DNA of 34,982 nt. Origin: a bacterium (lineage in GTDB: Bacteria; DRYD01). A program made the position numbers and the translations under genes. This document shows positions 8,296-18,000 of this stretch, piece after piece (position 1 is the first letter of the stretch; each line of letters opens with the position of its first letter). The notes under the pieces are model-generated. The model did no database searches, was not told where the DNA came from, and saw only the letters and a program-made list of their open reading frames with translations. The stretch spans positions 1 through 34,982 of the forward strand of contig JAOABG010000006.1 in NCBI GenBank assembly GCA_026418475.1, read 5' to 3'.

Positions 8296-8323
8296 TTGAA
8301 GGATTAATTATAGGGGCCATAAA
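8296..8323 (+). promoter_or_regulatory. Candidate ftsK promoter
   Basis: TTGAAG (8296-8301) and CATAAA (8318-8323) with a 16-base spacer form a modest sigma-70-like promoter facing ftsK. It would place transcription start about 8-10 bases before the ATG at 8339, where no Shine-Dalgarno sequence is seen, so ftsK might have a very short leader. It interleaves with the minus-strand -10 of htrA. Confidence 0.3.
8307..8312 (-). promoter_or_regulatory. Candidate -10 element for the htrA operon
   Basis: On the minus strand the sequence reads TATAAT, a perfect match to the sigma-70 -10 consensus, about 75 bases upstream of the htrA start. The -35 candidate 17 bases further upstream (TTAATG) is poor. 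The position in the divergent htrA/ftsK gap makes it a reasonable promoter, but in AT-rich DNA such hexamers occur by chance. Confidence 0.4.
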
Positions 8324-8338
8324 AATATTCATTAAGAA

Positions 8339-10501
8339 ATGGGTAAAGGAAAAATTAATGAAATATTATTTGTTTTTATTCTTATTTTATCATGTTTGTT
8401 TATTGTTCTTAATTTCATTGATAATTCTGTTTTGATTGAGAGTGATAAAAATTTGTTTTATTTTAAAAATTTTTTTGTGGGGTTATTGGGGTGGAATTTT
8501 ATTCTATTACCTGTTTTTATGGTTTTTGTTGGTTTGTATTTGATAAAGCCTCATGAAAAAAATTTTTGGATCCATCTGATTTGTAGCTTCTCAGTTTTTA
8601 TTGGTATTGTTTTGCTTTTCCCAGATCCTCTCAGCAAGTCCGTTTTGCTTTCTGAAATTTTTAAAGATTACTTTGGAGAGATATTTAGCTTTTTTATATC
8701 TCTCTTTTTAATAGTCATACCTCTGGTTTACATTTTTGATATATCTGTTCAGGATACGTTAGAAAATACCATACCGTCTTTTATTTCTAATGCTTTTAAA
8801 AATTTGCTTTATTTATTCACTGTTCTTTCAAAGTTTGTTTTCACTTTTCTTGATAGGTTGGGTGGTATTATTATTTATACGTTTCATAGTAATAAAGAAA
8901 GAAAGAAAACTGTTAAAGTAGATTTGGATACTAATAATGGTAATGTTGAAGGGGATGAACCAAAAGTAAAATCAGTTAAAAAAAATAATAAAGAAGATAA
9001 TATTCAGCCCAAAAAGAGGAAGTTTTCTTTGGAAATAGAGATATCTGATTCTGAGCTTGAAAAGAACAGTTTGTGTAAGGTGGATGGTTATTATATACCA
9101 TCTCCTTTTTTTCTACAGTCTTTTGTTTCTAATGTTTATCCTCGTCCAAAAGGTAATACTACTAAGGATTACAGCGAGATACTTGAGGAAAGTCTAAAGA
9201 ATTTTGGAATTCAGAGTAAAGTTATAGATGTTCAATCGGGGCCATCAATAACGCGGTATGAGCTTCAGATAGAGAAAGGCGTTAAGGTTTCACAGATATT
9301 GAGATTGAAGAATGATATAGCTTTGGCTCTAGCTGCTATAGCTGTCAGAATAGAGGCTCCTATTCCTGGCAAATCTGCAATTGGAATTGAAGTACCAAAT
9401 GATAAGCCTATTCCTGTTTATATTTCTGATATACTTACCAGTGAGGAATTCATTAAAAGTCATTTTGAAATACCACTGGCTTTGGGAAAGGATATATCTG
9501 GAAACATTGTTATCTCTGATTTAACTAAGACACCCCATCTTTTGATAGCCGGTGCTACGGGTTCTGGAAAAACGGTTTGTATAAATTCTATAGTTTGTAG
9601 TATGCTCTTTAAGTTTCCTCCGACCAAACTGCAGCTTTTGCTTATTGATCCCAAAATGGTTGAATTGATACTCTATGAAGGAATACCACATATTATTGAT
9701 ATTATAACGGATGTAAAGAAAGCTCCAAATGCTTTGCTTCAGATGGTTAAACTTATGGAAGACAGATATAAATTATTTAGTACTCGTAAGGTAAGAAACA
9801 TACAGGAATATAACTCTTTGGAGGATGTTGAAAAGTTGCCTTATATAGTTATCATAGTTGATGAGTTAGCCGATTTAATGATGACGTCATCGAATGCTGT
9901 GGAGAGTCATATAGCTCGTTTAACACAGTTGGCGAGAGCTGCAGGAATACATCTCATTATTGCCACTCAGCGTCCATCTGCTAACGTTATTACTGGTGTA
10001 ATAAAAGCTAATATACCATCAAGGATTGCTTTTGCTGTTGCTAGTCAAGTTGACTCAAGGGTTATACTGGATATTTCAGGAGCAGAAAATTTAATAGGTA
10101 GGGGAGACATGTTATATATGCCGATAGGTTCTACAAGACCTATAAGAGCTCAAGGATGCTTTATAGGATTAAAAGAAATAGAGCTGATTGTTAAATATTG
10201 GCAGCTACAACCGAAACCTGAAAATCTGACCCACATTGATTTAGAAACACCAACCTTTATGAATTTTGATGATACTGATGAGGATCCTGAGATACTTAGG
10301 CAAGCTGCAAAAATAATTCTTGAGGATAAAAAAGCTTCTACGACTATGTTACAAAGAAAGCTCAGGATAGGTTTTGCTAAAGCAGGCAGAATAATGGATA
10401 TATTAGAAAAAATGAATATTGTTGGACCTCAAGAAGGTAGTAAACCCAGAAAAATACTTATCCAAACACCTGAAGATATAGATAAGATTTTTAAGAAGTA
10501 G
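8339..10501 (+). CDS. ftsK: DNA translocase FtsK/SpoIIIE
   Basis: A 720-residue DNA pump for chromosome segregation at the division septum. Four hydrophobic helices occupy about residues 8-140, followed by a Lys/Asp/Asn-rich linker (about 185-240). The motor domain has GPSITRYELQ, Walker A GATGSGKT at 405-412, Walker B with IIVDELADLM near 508, and ATQRPSANVITG. The carboxy-terminal gamma winged helix (about 655-720, STTMLQRKLRIGFAKAGRIMD) normally reads KOPS or SRS sites and activates XerCD. The short linker places it with SpoIIIE-like rather than E. coli-length FtsK. The ATG has no clear Shine-Dalgarno sequence. A gap of about 54 bases separates it from the usp genes. Confidence 0.96.
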   Translation: MGKGKINEILFVFILILSCLFIVLNFIDNSVLIESDKNLFYFKNFFVGLLGWNFILLPVFMVFVGLYLIKPHEKNFWIHLICSFSVFIGIVLLFPDPLSKSVLLSEIFKDYFGEIFSFFISLFLIVIPLVYIFDISVQDTLENTIPSFISNAFKNLLYLFTVLSKFVFTFLDRLGGIIIYTFHSNKERKKTVKVDLDTNNGNVEGDEPKVKSVKKNNKEDNIQPKKRKFSLEIEISDSELEKNSLCKVDGYYIPSPFFLQSFVSNVYPRPKGNTTKDYSEILEESLKNFGIQSKVIDVQSGPSITRYELQIEKGVKVSQILRLKNDIALALAAIAVRIEAPIPGKSAIGIEVPNDKPIPVYISDILTSEEFIKSHFEIPLALGKDISGNIVISDLTKTPHLLIAGATGSGKTVCINSIVCSMLFKFPPTKLQLLLIDPKMVELILYEGIPHIIDIITDVKKAPNALLQMVKLMEDRYKLFSTRKVRNIQEYNSLEDVEKLPYIVIIVDELADLMMTSSNAVESHIARLTQLARAAGIHLIIATQRPSANVITGVIKANIPSRIAFAVASQVDSRVILDISGAENLIGRGDMLYMPIGSTRPIRAQGCFIGLKEIELIVKYWQLQPKPENLTHIDLETPTFMNFDDTDEDPEILRQAAKIILEDKKASTTMLQRKLRIGFAKAGRIMDILEKMNIVGPQEGSKPRKILIQTPEDIDKIFKK

Positions 10502-10516
10502 TCTAAAGGAAGGATA

Positions 10517-10522
10517 TATAAT
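10517..10522 (+). promoter_or_regulatory. Candidate -10 element ahead of the usp genes
   Basis: A TATAAT hexamer lies in the 54-base gap between ftsK and the first usp gene, with the GGGAGG ribosome binding site at 10540-10545 and the start at 10556. The only -35-like match (TTAAGA, 10491-10496) is 20 bases away, which is too far for a good sigma-70 promoter, so this is a weak call. Confidence 0.3.
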
Positions 10523-10555
10523 TTAAATAATTTTATTAAGGGAGGTTGATGAGGT

Positions 10556-10984
10556 ATGTATAAAAAATTGTTGGTTGCTCATGACGGATCTGAAAATTCT
10601 CAACGTGCTTTTAATGAAGCTTTAAGATTAATAAGTCAGTTTTCTAACAGGGATGAGGTTGAGCTTTTTGTTGTTAGTGTTATTCAAATAGTTGATTTAC
10701 CTGAGATTGCTGAAAATCAAGCTATTATTGATTATTTCAGGAAATATTATAAAGAAATACATTCCAATTTAGCAGATGTTGCTCAGAAGGAAAATATAAA
10801 GCTTACTCCATACATACTTGTTGGTAATCCATCTGTAGAGATATTGAATTTTGCAAAAGATAATTCTGTTGATCTTATAGTTGTGGGAAAAACGGGTAAA
10901 TCAAAGATAGAGCAGTGGTTACTTGGCAGTGTTTCTAAGAAGATTCTTGACCATGCTCCGTGTGCAGTTCTATTGATCAAGTGA
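10556..10984 (+). CDS. Universal stress protein, ATP-binding type (first of a pair)
   Basis: A 142-residue single-domain UspA protein. It begins with the strand KKLLVAHDGSENS (Asp contacts nucleotide in ATP-binding members) and carries a complete ATP motif G-2x-G-9x-GS in VVGKTGKSKIEQWLLGSV, so it should belong to the ATP-binding class like MJ0577. These proteins form dimers and respond to starvation and other stresses; their exact activity is unclear. The start has a strong GGGAGG ribosome binding site 10 bases upstream. A paralogue follows 12 bases downstream, sharing about half of its residues by eye, which suggests a tandem duplication whose products may form a heterodimer. Confidence 0.93.
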   Translation: MYKKLLVAHDGSENSQRAFNEALRLISQFSNRDEVELFVVSVIQIVDLPEIAENQAIIDYFRKYYKEIHSNLADVAQKENIKLTPYILVGNPSVEILNFAKDNSVDLIVVGKTGKSKIEQWLLGSVSKKILDHAPCAVLLIK

Positions 10985-10996
10985 GGTGGGACCTTT

Positions 10997-11515
10997 ATGT
11001 ACAACAGATTACTTGTTGCTTATGATGGTTCTGAAAATTCATTAATGGCTTTTCATGAAGCTATAAATATTGCTAAAACACAAGGTAAATCTAAAAAACC
11101 AGAAATTTTTGTTGTTAGTGTGATCCTAGAATTTGATATTCCACATGCACAGGAAAGCGAATCGTTGGTAGTATATTTTGGTAAGTATTATAGAGAAAAA
11201 CATAATTATCTTTTGGAATTTTCAAAAAATGAAGGTCTGGAGATAAAAACCCATATACTTGTTGGTGACCCAAGCAAAAAAATAATTGATTTTGCAAAGG
11301 AAAATGATGTTGAGTTGATAGTTATTACCAAAACTTCTAAAACAAAAGTCCAACAGTGGTTAATGGGAAGTGTAACGAAGAGAATACTTGAATATTCAAA
11401 TTGTTCTGTTTTACTGGTTGATAAGCAAAGTGCAGAAAAGAAGAAGGTAAAGAAACATAAAAATAGAGAAACTAAAGATATTGAATCAAAAGAGAACGTT
11501 TTAAAAAATAAATAA
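10997..11515 (+). CDS. Universal stress protein with degenerate ATP motif and lysine-rich tail
   Basis: A 172-residue UspA-family protein, paralogue of the preceding gene (NRLLVAYDGSENS start). The ATP-binding motif is changed: VITKTSKTKVQQWLMGSV has Thr and Ser where the two glycines of G-2x-G-9x-GS stand, leaving only the final GS, so nucleotide binding is doubtful. After the domain ends (about residue 141) there is a charged tail of about 30 residues rich in Lys and Glu (KKKVKKHKNRE), absent from the first copy, perhaps for nucleic-acid or partner binding. A GAGGTGGG ribosome binding site precedes the ATG. It is followed 10 bases later by recG. Confidence 0.9.
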   Translation: MYNRLLVAYDGSENSLMAFHEAINIAKTQGKSKKPEIFVVSVILEFDIPHAQESESLVVYFGKYYREKHNYLLEFSKNEGLEIKTHILVGDPSKKIIDFAKENDVELIVITKTSKTKVQQWLMGSVTKRILEYSNCSVLLVDKQSAEKKKVKKHKNRETKDIESKENVLKNK

Positions 11516-11525
11516 TAATCATATT

Positions 11526-13931
11526 TTGAAGAAAGTTGTAATTGATATTCTAAAAAGGGAAATAGAGAATAATTTTAAAAACGATTCCGTATTTGGGGGT
11601 ATATCTTTTTTTATAAAAAAGATTATAAAAAATAATAATGACTTTGATGATGTTTTGCTGAGTCTTATTGATTATGATAATCTTAATATTGAAAATAGAA
11701 GTAAGGTCATTTATTCTGTTTTATCTTCTTTGGATAAACTCCCTGATTTAGGTGATCTACATTTTCAGAAAGATACTGTTGTTAATAATACTTTTGGGAT
11801 TCATGATAATGATCTGGAAAAGTTGGTGAATGATTTATCTTTTAATAATTTGCGATTAAGTTCTGATCTATTGGGAAGTCCATTAGAAAAATTTATGACG
11901 GATTTGGGAATAAATAAGAAAATTCTCACTCAATTAAGGAAATGTGGTATAAAAACTCTTGAGGATTTGGTTTGGTTTTTCCCTAAAAGTTATAGCGATA
12001 GAACTAAGTCTGTTTCTATCTTACAGGCTATTCAAAAAGAGAAGTCTTATATTATTGTTGATGTTATTTCTTCTTATCAGATAATAAATCCACCTGGGAA
12101 AAAATTTAAACTAATAAAATATGGTGTGAAAGATGAGTTTGGTTATCCTGCTGAGTTGGTATTTTTCAATCAGGATTTCGTGATTCACTACATAAAAGTG
12201 GGGAATAGACTTAAAGTATTTGGAAGGGTTATAAAGAATAAGGTTTATCAGGTTTTACCTGAGGAGTGGGAATTCAGCAACAGGAAAACTCTTGATTTTG
12301 ATAGGATTGTTCCTCATTATTCTACTTCTATAAATCAAAAGAAAATTAGAGAGATAATTTATAAAGCTTTGAAGTTGGTATATAAGGAAATAAGTGATCC
12401 TCTATTTCCTTTTTTGCAGAGATTTTCTAATGGTTTTAATTTTAGGTTTGGAGAGCTTTCAAAATCGGTTGTTAATATTCATTTTCCTTCCAGTTTTGAA
12501 GAACTTGATTTTTGTAGAAATAGGGTTGCCTTGGAGGAAATAGTTTATACCCAAATATTAATGAGTAGTGTTTCTAAAAAAGTTGCTACTTCATATAGAA
12601 TTGATAAGGTTTTGGGTTTGAAACATTTTTCTGAATTATCTTTACCTTTTGAGCTTACCAATTCTCAACGTAAAGTGATTGATGAGGTGTTGAATGATTT
12701 ATCAAGTGGTAGTGCTTGTAGGAGGTTGGTTCAAGGAGATGTTGGTGCGGGTAAAACAATAGTTGCTATTATTGCCTGTTATGTTGTAAGTAAACAGGGT
12801 TACCAGAGTTGTGTGATGGCTCCGACTGAAATATTGGCAACTCAACATTATAATAGTTTCAAAAGGATGTTGCCAGGTCTGAAAATAGAACTTCTGACCT
12901 CAAAAATAAAGGGTAAAAAAAGAAAAGAAATAATACAGAGACTTAAAAACGGTGATATAGATATACTTGTTGGAACACATGCTTTGATAGGTGAAAATAT
13001 CGAGTTTAGTGATTTGGCTCTTATCGTTGTTGATGAGCAACATAAGTTTGGAGTTAATCAGAGGTTTAGACTTTATTCTAAATCTGAGTGTCCTCATTTG
13101 ATTGTTATGAGTGCCACTCCTATACCAAGAACTCTTGCTTTGACTGTCTATAGTGATCTCGATATATCTGTAATAGATGAGTTGCCACCTGGTAGAAAAA
13201 AAGCTGTAACTGAGATATTTAATTATAAAGATCTAAAAAAGGTGTATGGTTTTATAGAGGATCAGTTGAAAGAGGGTAGACAGGCTTATATAATTTGCCC
13301 ATCCATATTTGAGAATCCCAAGATTGAACTAAAGAACGTTGAAAGAGTATATGAAGAAGCAAGTAACTATTTTAGGGGTTATAGAGTTGCCTGTTTACAT
13401 GGAAAGATAAATAATAAAGAGAAGGACCGGATTATGGAGGATTTCAGGCAAGGTGTTTTCTCTATTCTTGTTTCTACCACTGTGGTTGAGGTTGGGATTG
13501 ATGTTCCAAACGCTAATGTGGTTGTAATAATGGATTCTGAGAGGTTTGGGTTATCACAATTACATCAGCTAAGGGGTAGAGTAAAAAGAAGTTCTCATCA
13601 ACCCTACTGTTTTCTTGTTACTTCTAAAAGTCTTTCTTATGCTGAGTTCAATAAGTCTGTCAGAAGGCTGAGTATATTGAAGTATTATGATGATGGGTTT
13701 AAAGTGGCTGAAAAAGATTTGGAATTGAGAGGACCTGGTGAGGTTATAGGATACAAACAACATGGGTTTACAGAGTTTAAAATTCTTAATCCCATCAAAG
13801 ACGTTGAATTAATAAGGTTTTCTAATTTTTTGGCAAAATCTATTGCTAAATTTACTGATAGATTGGAATTTGTTAAATTAAAGATTGGAGAATTATCTTC
13901 AAAAATTCAGAACATATCTGATACGATATAG
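11526..13931 (+). CDS. recG: ATP-dependent DNA helicase RecG (long form)
   Basis: An 801-residue branched-DNA helicase that reverses stalled forks and processes Holliday junctions. An extra amino-terminal region of about 120 residues precedes the wedge/OB domain, much as in the 780-residue Thermotoga maritima RecG; E. coli RecG has 693. The HhH-like LRKCGIKTLEDLVWFFPK start of the wedge is clear. Helicase motifs: QGDVGAGKT (Walker A, from residue 404), VVDEQH (Asp503), SATPIPRTLAL, STTVVEVGIDVPNA and QLRGRVKRS. The TTG start at 11526 has no obvious ribosome binding site, so translation may be coupled to the usp gene ending 10 bases upstream, or the true start could be slightly different. Confidence 0.95.
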   Translation: MKKVVIDILKREIENNFKNDSVFGGISFFIKKIIKNNNDFDDVLLSLIDYDNLNIENRSKVIYSVLSSLDKLPDLGDLHFQKDTVVNNTFGIHDNDLEKLVNDLSFNNLRLSSDLLGSPLEKFMTDLGINKKILTQLRKCGIKTLEDLVWFFPKSYSDRTKSVSILQAIQKEKSYIIVDVISSYQIINPPGKKFKLIKYGVKDEFGYPAELVFFNQDFVIHYIKVGNRLKVFGRVIKNKVYQVLPEEWEFSNRKTLDFDRIVPHYSTSINQKKIREIIYKALKLVYKEISDPLFPFLQRFSNGFNFRFGELSKSVVNIHFPSSFEELDFCRNRVALEEIVYTQILMSSVSKKVATSYRIDKVLGLKHFSELSLPFELTNSQRKVIDEVLNDLSSGSACRRLVQGDVGAGKTIVAIIACYVVSKQGYQSCVMAPTEILATQHYNSFKRMLPGLKIELLTSKIKGKKRKEIIQRLKNGDIDILVGTHALIGENIEFSDLALIVVDEQHKFGVNQRFRLYSKSECPHLIVMSATPIPRTLALTVYSDLDISVIDELPPGRKKAVTEIFNYKDLKKVYGFIEDQLKEGRQAYIICPSIFENPKIELKNVERVYEEASNYFRGYRVACLHGKINNKEKDRIMEDFRQGVFSILVSTTVVEVGIDVPNANVVVIMDSERFGLSQLHQLRGRVKRSSHQPYCFLVTSKSLSYAEFNKSVRRLSILKYYDDGFKVAEKDLELRGPGEVIGYKQHGFTEFKILNPIKDVELIRFSNFLAKSIAKFTDRLEFVKLKIGELSSKIQNISDTI

Positions 13932-13942
13932 GAGGTGTTTTT

Positions 13943-15004
13943 ATGATAACCAAAGACAAAGTTTTGATGGCTCTTAGGGGAGTCAAGGAACCTAAGTTTC
14001 AAAAAGATTTTACACAGATGAATTTGGTCGAAGTCACAGTGGATGACAGTAACGTGAGAATTAAATTGTATTTGAGAGAGGATGTGTTTGGTGAGCGTGG
14101 TGAAATAGAAAATAAGATTAAAAATAAGCTCCAATTGGCTTTTGGTGATCAACTCAACAGTATTCAGGTTGAATTTGTTAAAGTTAATGATTATTCAGAA
14201 ATAAGAAGAAAAATAAAATTAGATGTATTGAATGAGAATAAAGTTAATTTAGGTAAAGTTGTAGCTGTTACGAGTGGTAAGGGAGGGGTTGGTAAGTCTA
14301 CCGTTTCTATTAATTTGGCATTATCGCTTAGAGAGTTGGGTTTCAGGGTTGGGCTTCTTGATGCTGATGTTTATGGGCCTTCAGTTCCAACTGCTTTTGA
14401 TTTGGAGGGACATATTCTTGAGATTAGGAATGAAAAGATTGTGCCAATAGAAAAGATGGGGTTGAGGATGGTTTCGATTGGGTTTATGATTCCAGAAGTT
14501 GATACTCCTCTAATTTGGAGGGGTCCAATGCTTCACAAGGCTATAAATGAGATGGTTAACCAGGTTAATTGGGGTGATTTGGATTATTTAATTGTTGATT
14601 TGCCACCGGGAACAGGTGACGCTATATTGAGTTTGAATAATTCTGTCAAGGTTGACGGAGCTGTTGTTGTTAGTACTTCTCAAAAGATTGCTGCTGCTGA
14701 CGTTATGAAAAATATTAATATGTTGAGAACTTTGTCTATTCCTATTATTGGAATAATACAAAATATGTCATATGTTGAATGTTTGAGTGGTCAAAGGATA
14801 TATTTGTGGGGTAAGAATGGTGTGGTGGAGTTGGCAAATAGATATAACATAGAGTTTTTGGGAGAGGTACCATTTATACCAAGTATAGTAGATAGTATGG
14901 AGCACGGTAATTTTCTTATGTTATCTAAAGAAGCAAAATCTGCTTTTGAGGAAATATCAAAGAAGATTATAAATAGATTGAATCAATCAATTATGGGGGT
15001 GTGA
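13943..15004 (+). CDS. mrp: Mrp/NBP35-family iron-sulfur carrier ATPase lacking one cysteine of CxxC
   Basis: A 353-residue protein with a MIP18/DUF59 domain (residues 1-75, DKVLMALRGVKEP) and a ParA/MinD-like ATPase with GKGGVGKST from residue 112, ADVYGPS, and DLPPGTGDAIL. The family transfers Fe-S clusters to target proteins. The metal-binding CxxC that normally follows NMSYF reads CLSG here: Cys280 is kept and the second cysteine is Gly283. The loss may prevent the dimer-bridging cluster, or Cys280 may suffice with another ligand. A strong AGGAGG ribosome binding site precedes the ATG, 11 bases after recG; the A2M gene follows 4 bases downstream. Confidence 0.92.
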   Translation: MITKDKVLMALRGVKEPKFQKDFTQMNLVEVTVDDSNVRIKLYLREDVFGERGEIENKIKNKLQLAFGDQLNSIQVEFVKVNDYSEIRRKIKLDVLNENKVNLGKVVAVTSGKGGVGKSTVSINLALSLRELGFRVGLLDADVYGPSVPTAFDLEGHILEIRNEKIVPIEKMGLRMVSIGFMIPEVDTPLIWRGPMLHKAINEMVNQVNWGDLDYLIVDLPPGTGDAILSLNNSVKVDGAVVVSTSQKIAAADVMKNINMLRTLSIPIIGIIQNMSYVECLSGQRIYLWGKNGVVELANRYNIEFLGEVPFIPSIVDSMEHGNFLMLSKEAKSAFEEISKKIINRLNQSIMGV

Positions 15005-15008
15005 TTTT

Positions 15009-18000
15009 ATGTTAAAAACTGTTGTTATTTTTATCTTAATGTTATATTGTTTTGCTTTTGGGATTGAATATCAAATTACTGGTCCTAAAAATGTTTCCTC
15101 ATTTGAAAATGTTAAGTATAGAGTAATAATCTTTAATAATAAAAAAAATGAGTTAGTGCCTGTAAAGGTTTTATATAAAGGAAGTGTTTTACAGGAAAAA
15201 AAGGTGAAAGATAATGCTGTTTTTAATCTCAATCTGTCTTCATTGAACTTGAAAGAGAATAGCCAAGTAGATATTGATTTTGTCATCAATAACGAGGTAA
15301 ATACTGTTAGTTTACAATATGTTCCTGATTTTAAAGCTATTATTTTTACGGATAAGCCTTTATATCAGCCTGGTCAAACTGTCTACATAAAGGGGATAGT
15401 CTTTAAAAATGGTAAACCTATTAATTCAAAGATAGAAATTGTTATTAATGATCCCAAATCTAACAAAATATTCTATAAGAGTTTTTTACCTAAAAATGGT
15501 TTATTTTTTGAAAAGTTTGTGATTTCCGATTTAGTTGTAAATGGAATATATACTGTTATTCTTCAGAAGGATGGTAAAAATTTGGCTGTCAACAGCTTTG
15601 AAGTTAAGAAATATAATCTACCTAAGTTTAAGATAGATTTGTCTTATGTTGATAATCCTGATATATTTGAAGTTGGTAAGAAATACAGGGTTAAGGTTGA
15701 TTGCTCTTACTTCTTTGGTAAGAAAGTTGCTAATTCTTCTATAGCTGTTAATATTTTTTCTTTTGATGTGGGATTTGATAAAATTTATTCTGTTGAAGGT
15801 AAGACTGATGTTAATGGTGTGTTTTATTTTGATTTAAAGGTTCCGTCTTATTTGGTTGGTGTTGACAGGAATAAAGCAATTTTAAGGATTGATGTTGAAG
15901 TTGAAGATTCTGCAGGTCAGGTTGAACTGAAAAGTCAAACGATAGAAGTTTTCTCTACTCCAATTGTCACACACCTTATACCATCTAATAATCCAGTAAA
16001 GGATATGGAAAATAGGTTTTATCTGATTGTTTCATATGCTAACTCTAAGGAAGGGAATTTCAAAGTTAATTTTTTAAAGCCCTTTAAGAAACAGTTCAGT
16101 ACTAATGGATTTATTGAATTCACTTATAAACCAAATTCAGAGTACGAAGAATTTGTTTTTGAGGTTTTTGATGATAAAGGTAATAAACATAAATTTACTC
16201 AGAGTCTCTACAGTGCTATAGATAAATCTGTTTTAATTTTTAGAGATAGGTCTATCTACCAAGTTGGTGAAAATATAAGATTCAAATTGTATTCCAACTT
16301 ATCCACTCATGTTTATCTTGATTTCTTTGTAAAGTCTGATAATTCTTATAGAAGTGTTTATACTGATAGTGTATATCTTGAATCTTTTAAGCTTAGGGAG
16401 TATCAAACCAGTATTAATCCTTACTTTAAAGGGGAATTGGTTGTTAGAGCTTATTTTATAAAGCCTGATGGAACGATAGGTGAAAACTTTAAGTCCTTTA
16501 TTGTACAGGATCCGCAGGAATTGAAGATTGATGTTAAAAAGAATAAGGATATTTATAAAGTTAGGGACAACTTGGTATTGGATATTTATACTAGTGAGAA
16601 ATCAGATATTTTTGTTGATATTGTTGATGAGGCTCTTCTCTATTTGGCTAAATCTGATCCTGAGCTTTTAAAATTATATTTACAGTTGGAAAAAGAACTC
16701 CTTGAGCCTAAGTATGAAATTCATTCTATTAAAGAAGTAGTAATATATAAAAAAGAAGGTATTCTGAATGCCATTCTTGACAAAAAAAATTTGAAGGAAG
16801 ATTTGTCTTATGTTCATCGTTATAATTTTCCTGAACAGGATTATCAAGGTGATCTTAATGTATATTTTATAAACTTTAATAGTGTCAAGAAAAAGATTGA
16901 GATGACTATCAAAAAAATGGAAGTATTATATACCAAATGTTATAATTACTATTATACAAATAAAAAGTTTCCTGAGGATTTTAAAGAGCTTGGTTTGAAG
17001 AAAAAGGATTATGTGGATGAATGGGGAACAGCCTTAAGGTTGCTTAAAAAGAATAATTATTTAGAAATCATTTCTGCAGGGCTTGATCGAAAATTTGGTA
17101 CCGAGGATGATATAAAGTATCCTGATTATTATAAGATGAGAGATACTTTTGTCGAAACCAGAGAGTTTGGAATTAATGTTCTTAAGAAAGGCGATATTGC
17201 TTCTGTTCCTAAAGCCAATGTTGAATCTGACAAATCTGGTTTTGTGGTTAGAGAGTATTTTCCTGAGACTTTTTACTCATCTTTGATTTCTGTTGATAAG
17301 TCTCAAAAATTATCTTTAACTTTGCCGGATAGTATAACTACTTGGAAGGCCCAATTTTTTGGGGTATCTAAATCTGGGAGGATAGGTTCTAAAACTATTG
17401 ATATTACAGTTTTTCAGGAGTTTTTTATTGATATAGATAATCCTCTATTTTTAACCAATGGTGATGAAGTTTCTATTCCCATTGTTGTTTATAATTATAC
17501 GTCTAAAAAGATGGATGTTAATGTGGAAATACAAGAAGATGAATGGTTTGAATTGCTTGATAAAAGTAATAAGAAAATCTCTGTTGAACCTCAATCAAAT
17601 ACGAGTGTTTACTTTAAGATAAGGGCGAAAAAAATAGGGATGAATAATTTTACTGTTTTTGCTTATAATGGTAAATTTAAAGATGCTATAAAAAAGCAGA
17701 TAGAAGTTATACCCAATGGGTTTGCTGTTTTTAATAATAAGACTTTTTACGTTAATAATGTATATAATAATACTTTTGTTATACCGCATGAATCTGTTGA
17801 AGGTTCTTCTAAGGTTTACCTTTATGTTTATCCCAATTTTTCTTCTCAGCTTTTGAGTGGACTTGATAAATTACTTGGTATGCCATATGGTTGTTTTGAG
17901 CAAACTTCTGCTGTAAATTATCCAAATATTTTGATACTGAAATATATGAGAAATAGGGGAGTATCTAATCCTGGTATTGAAATGAAATCAGAATATTATT

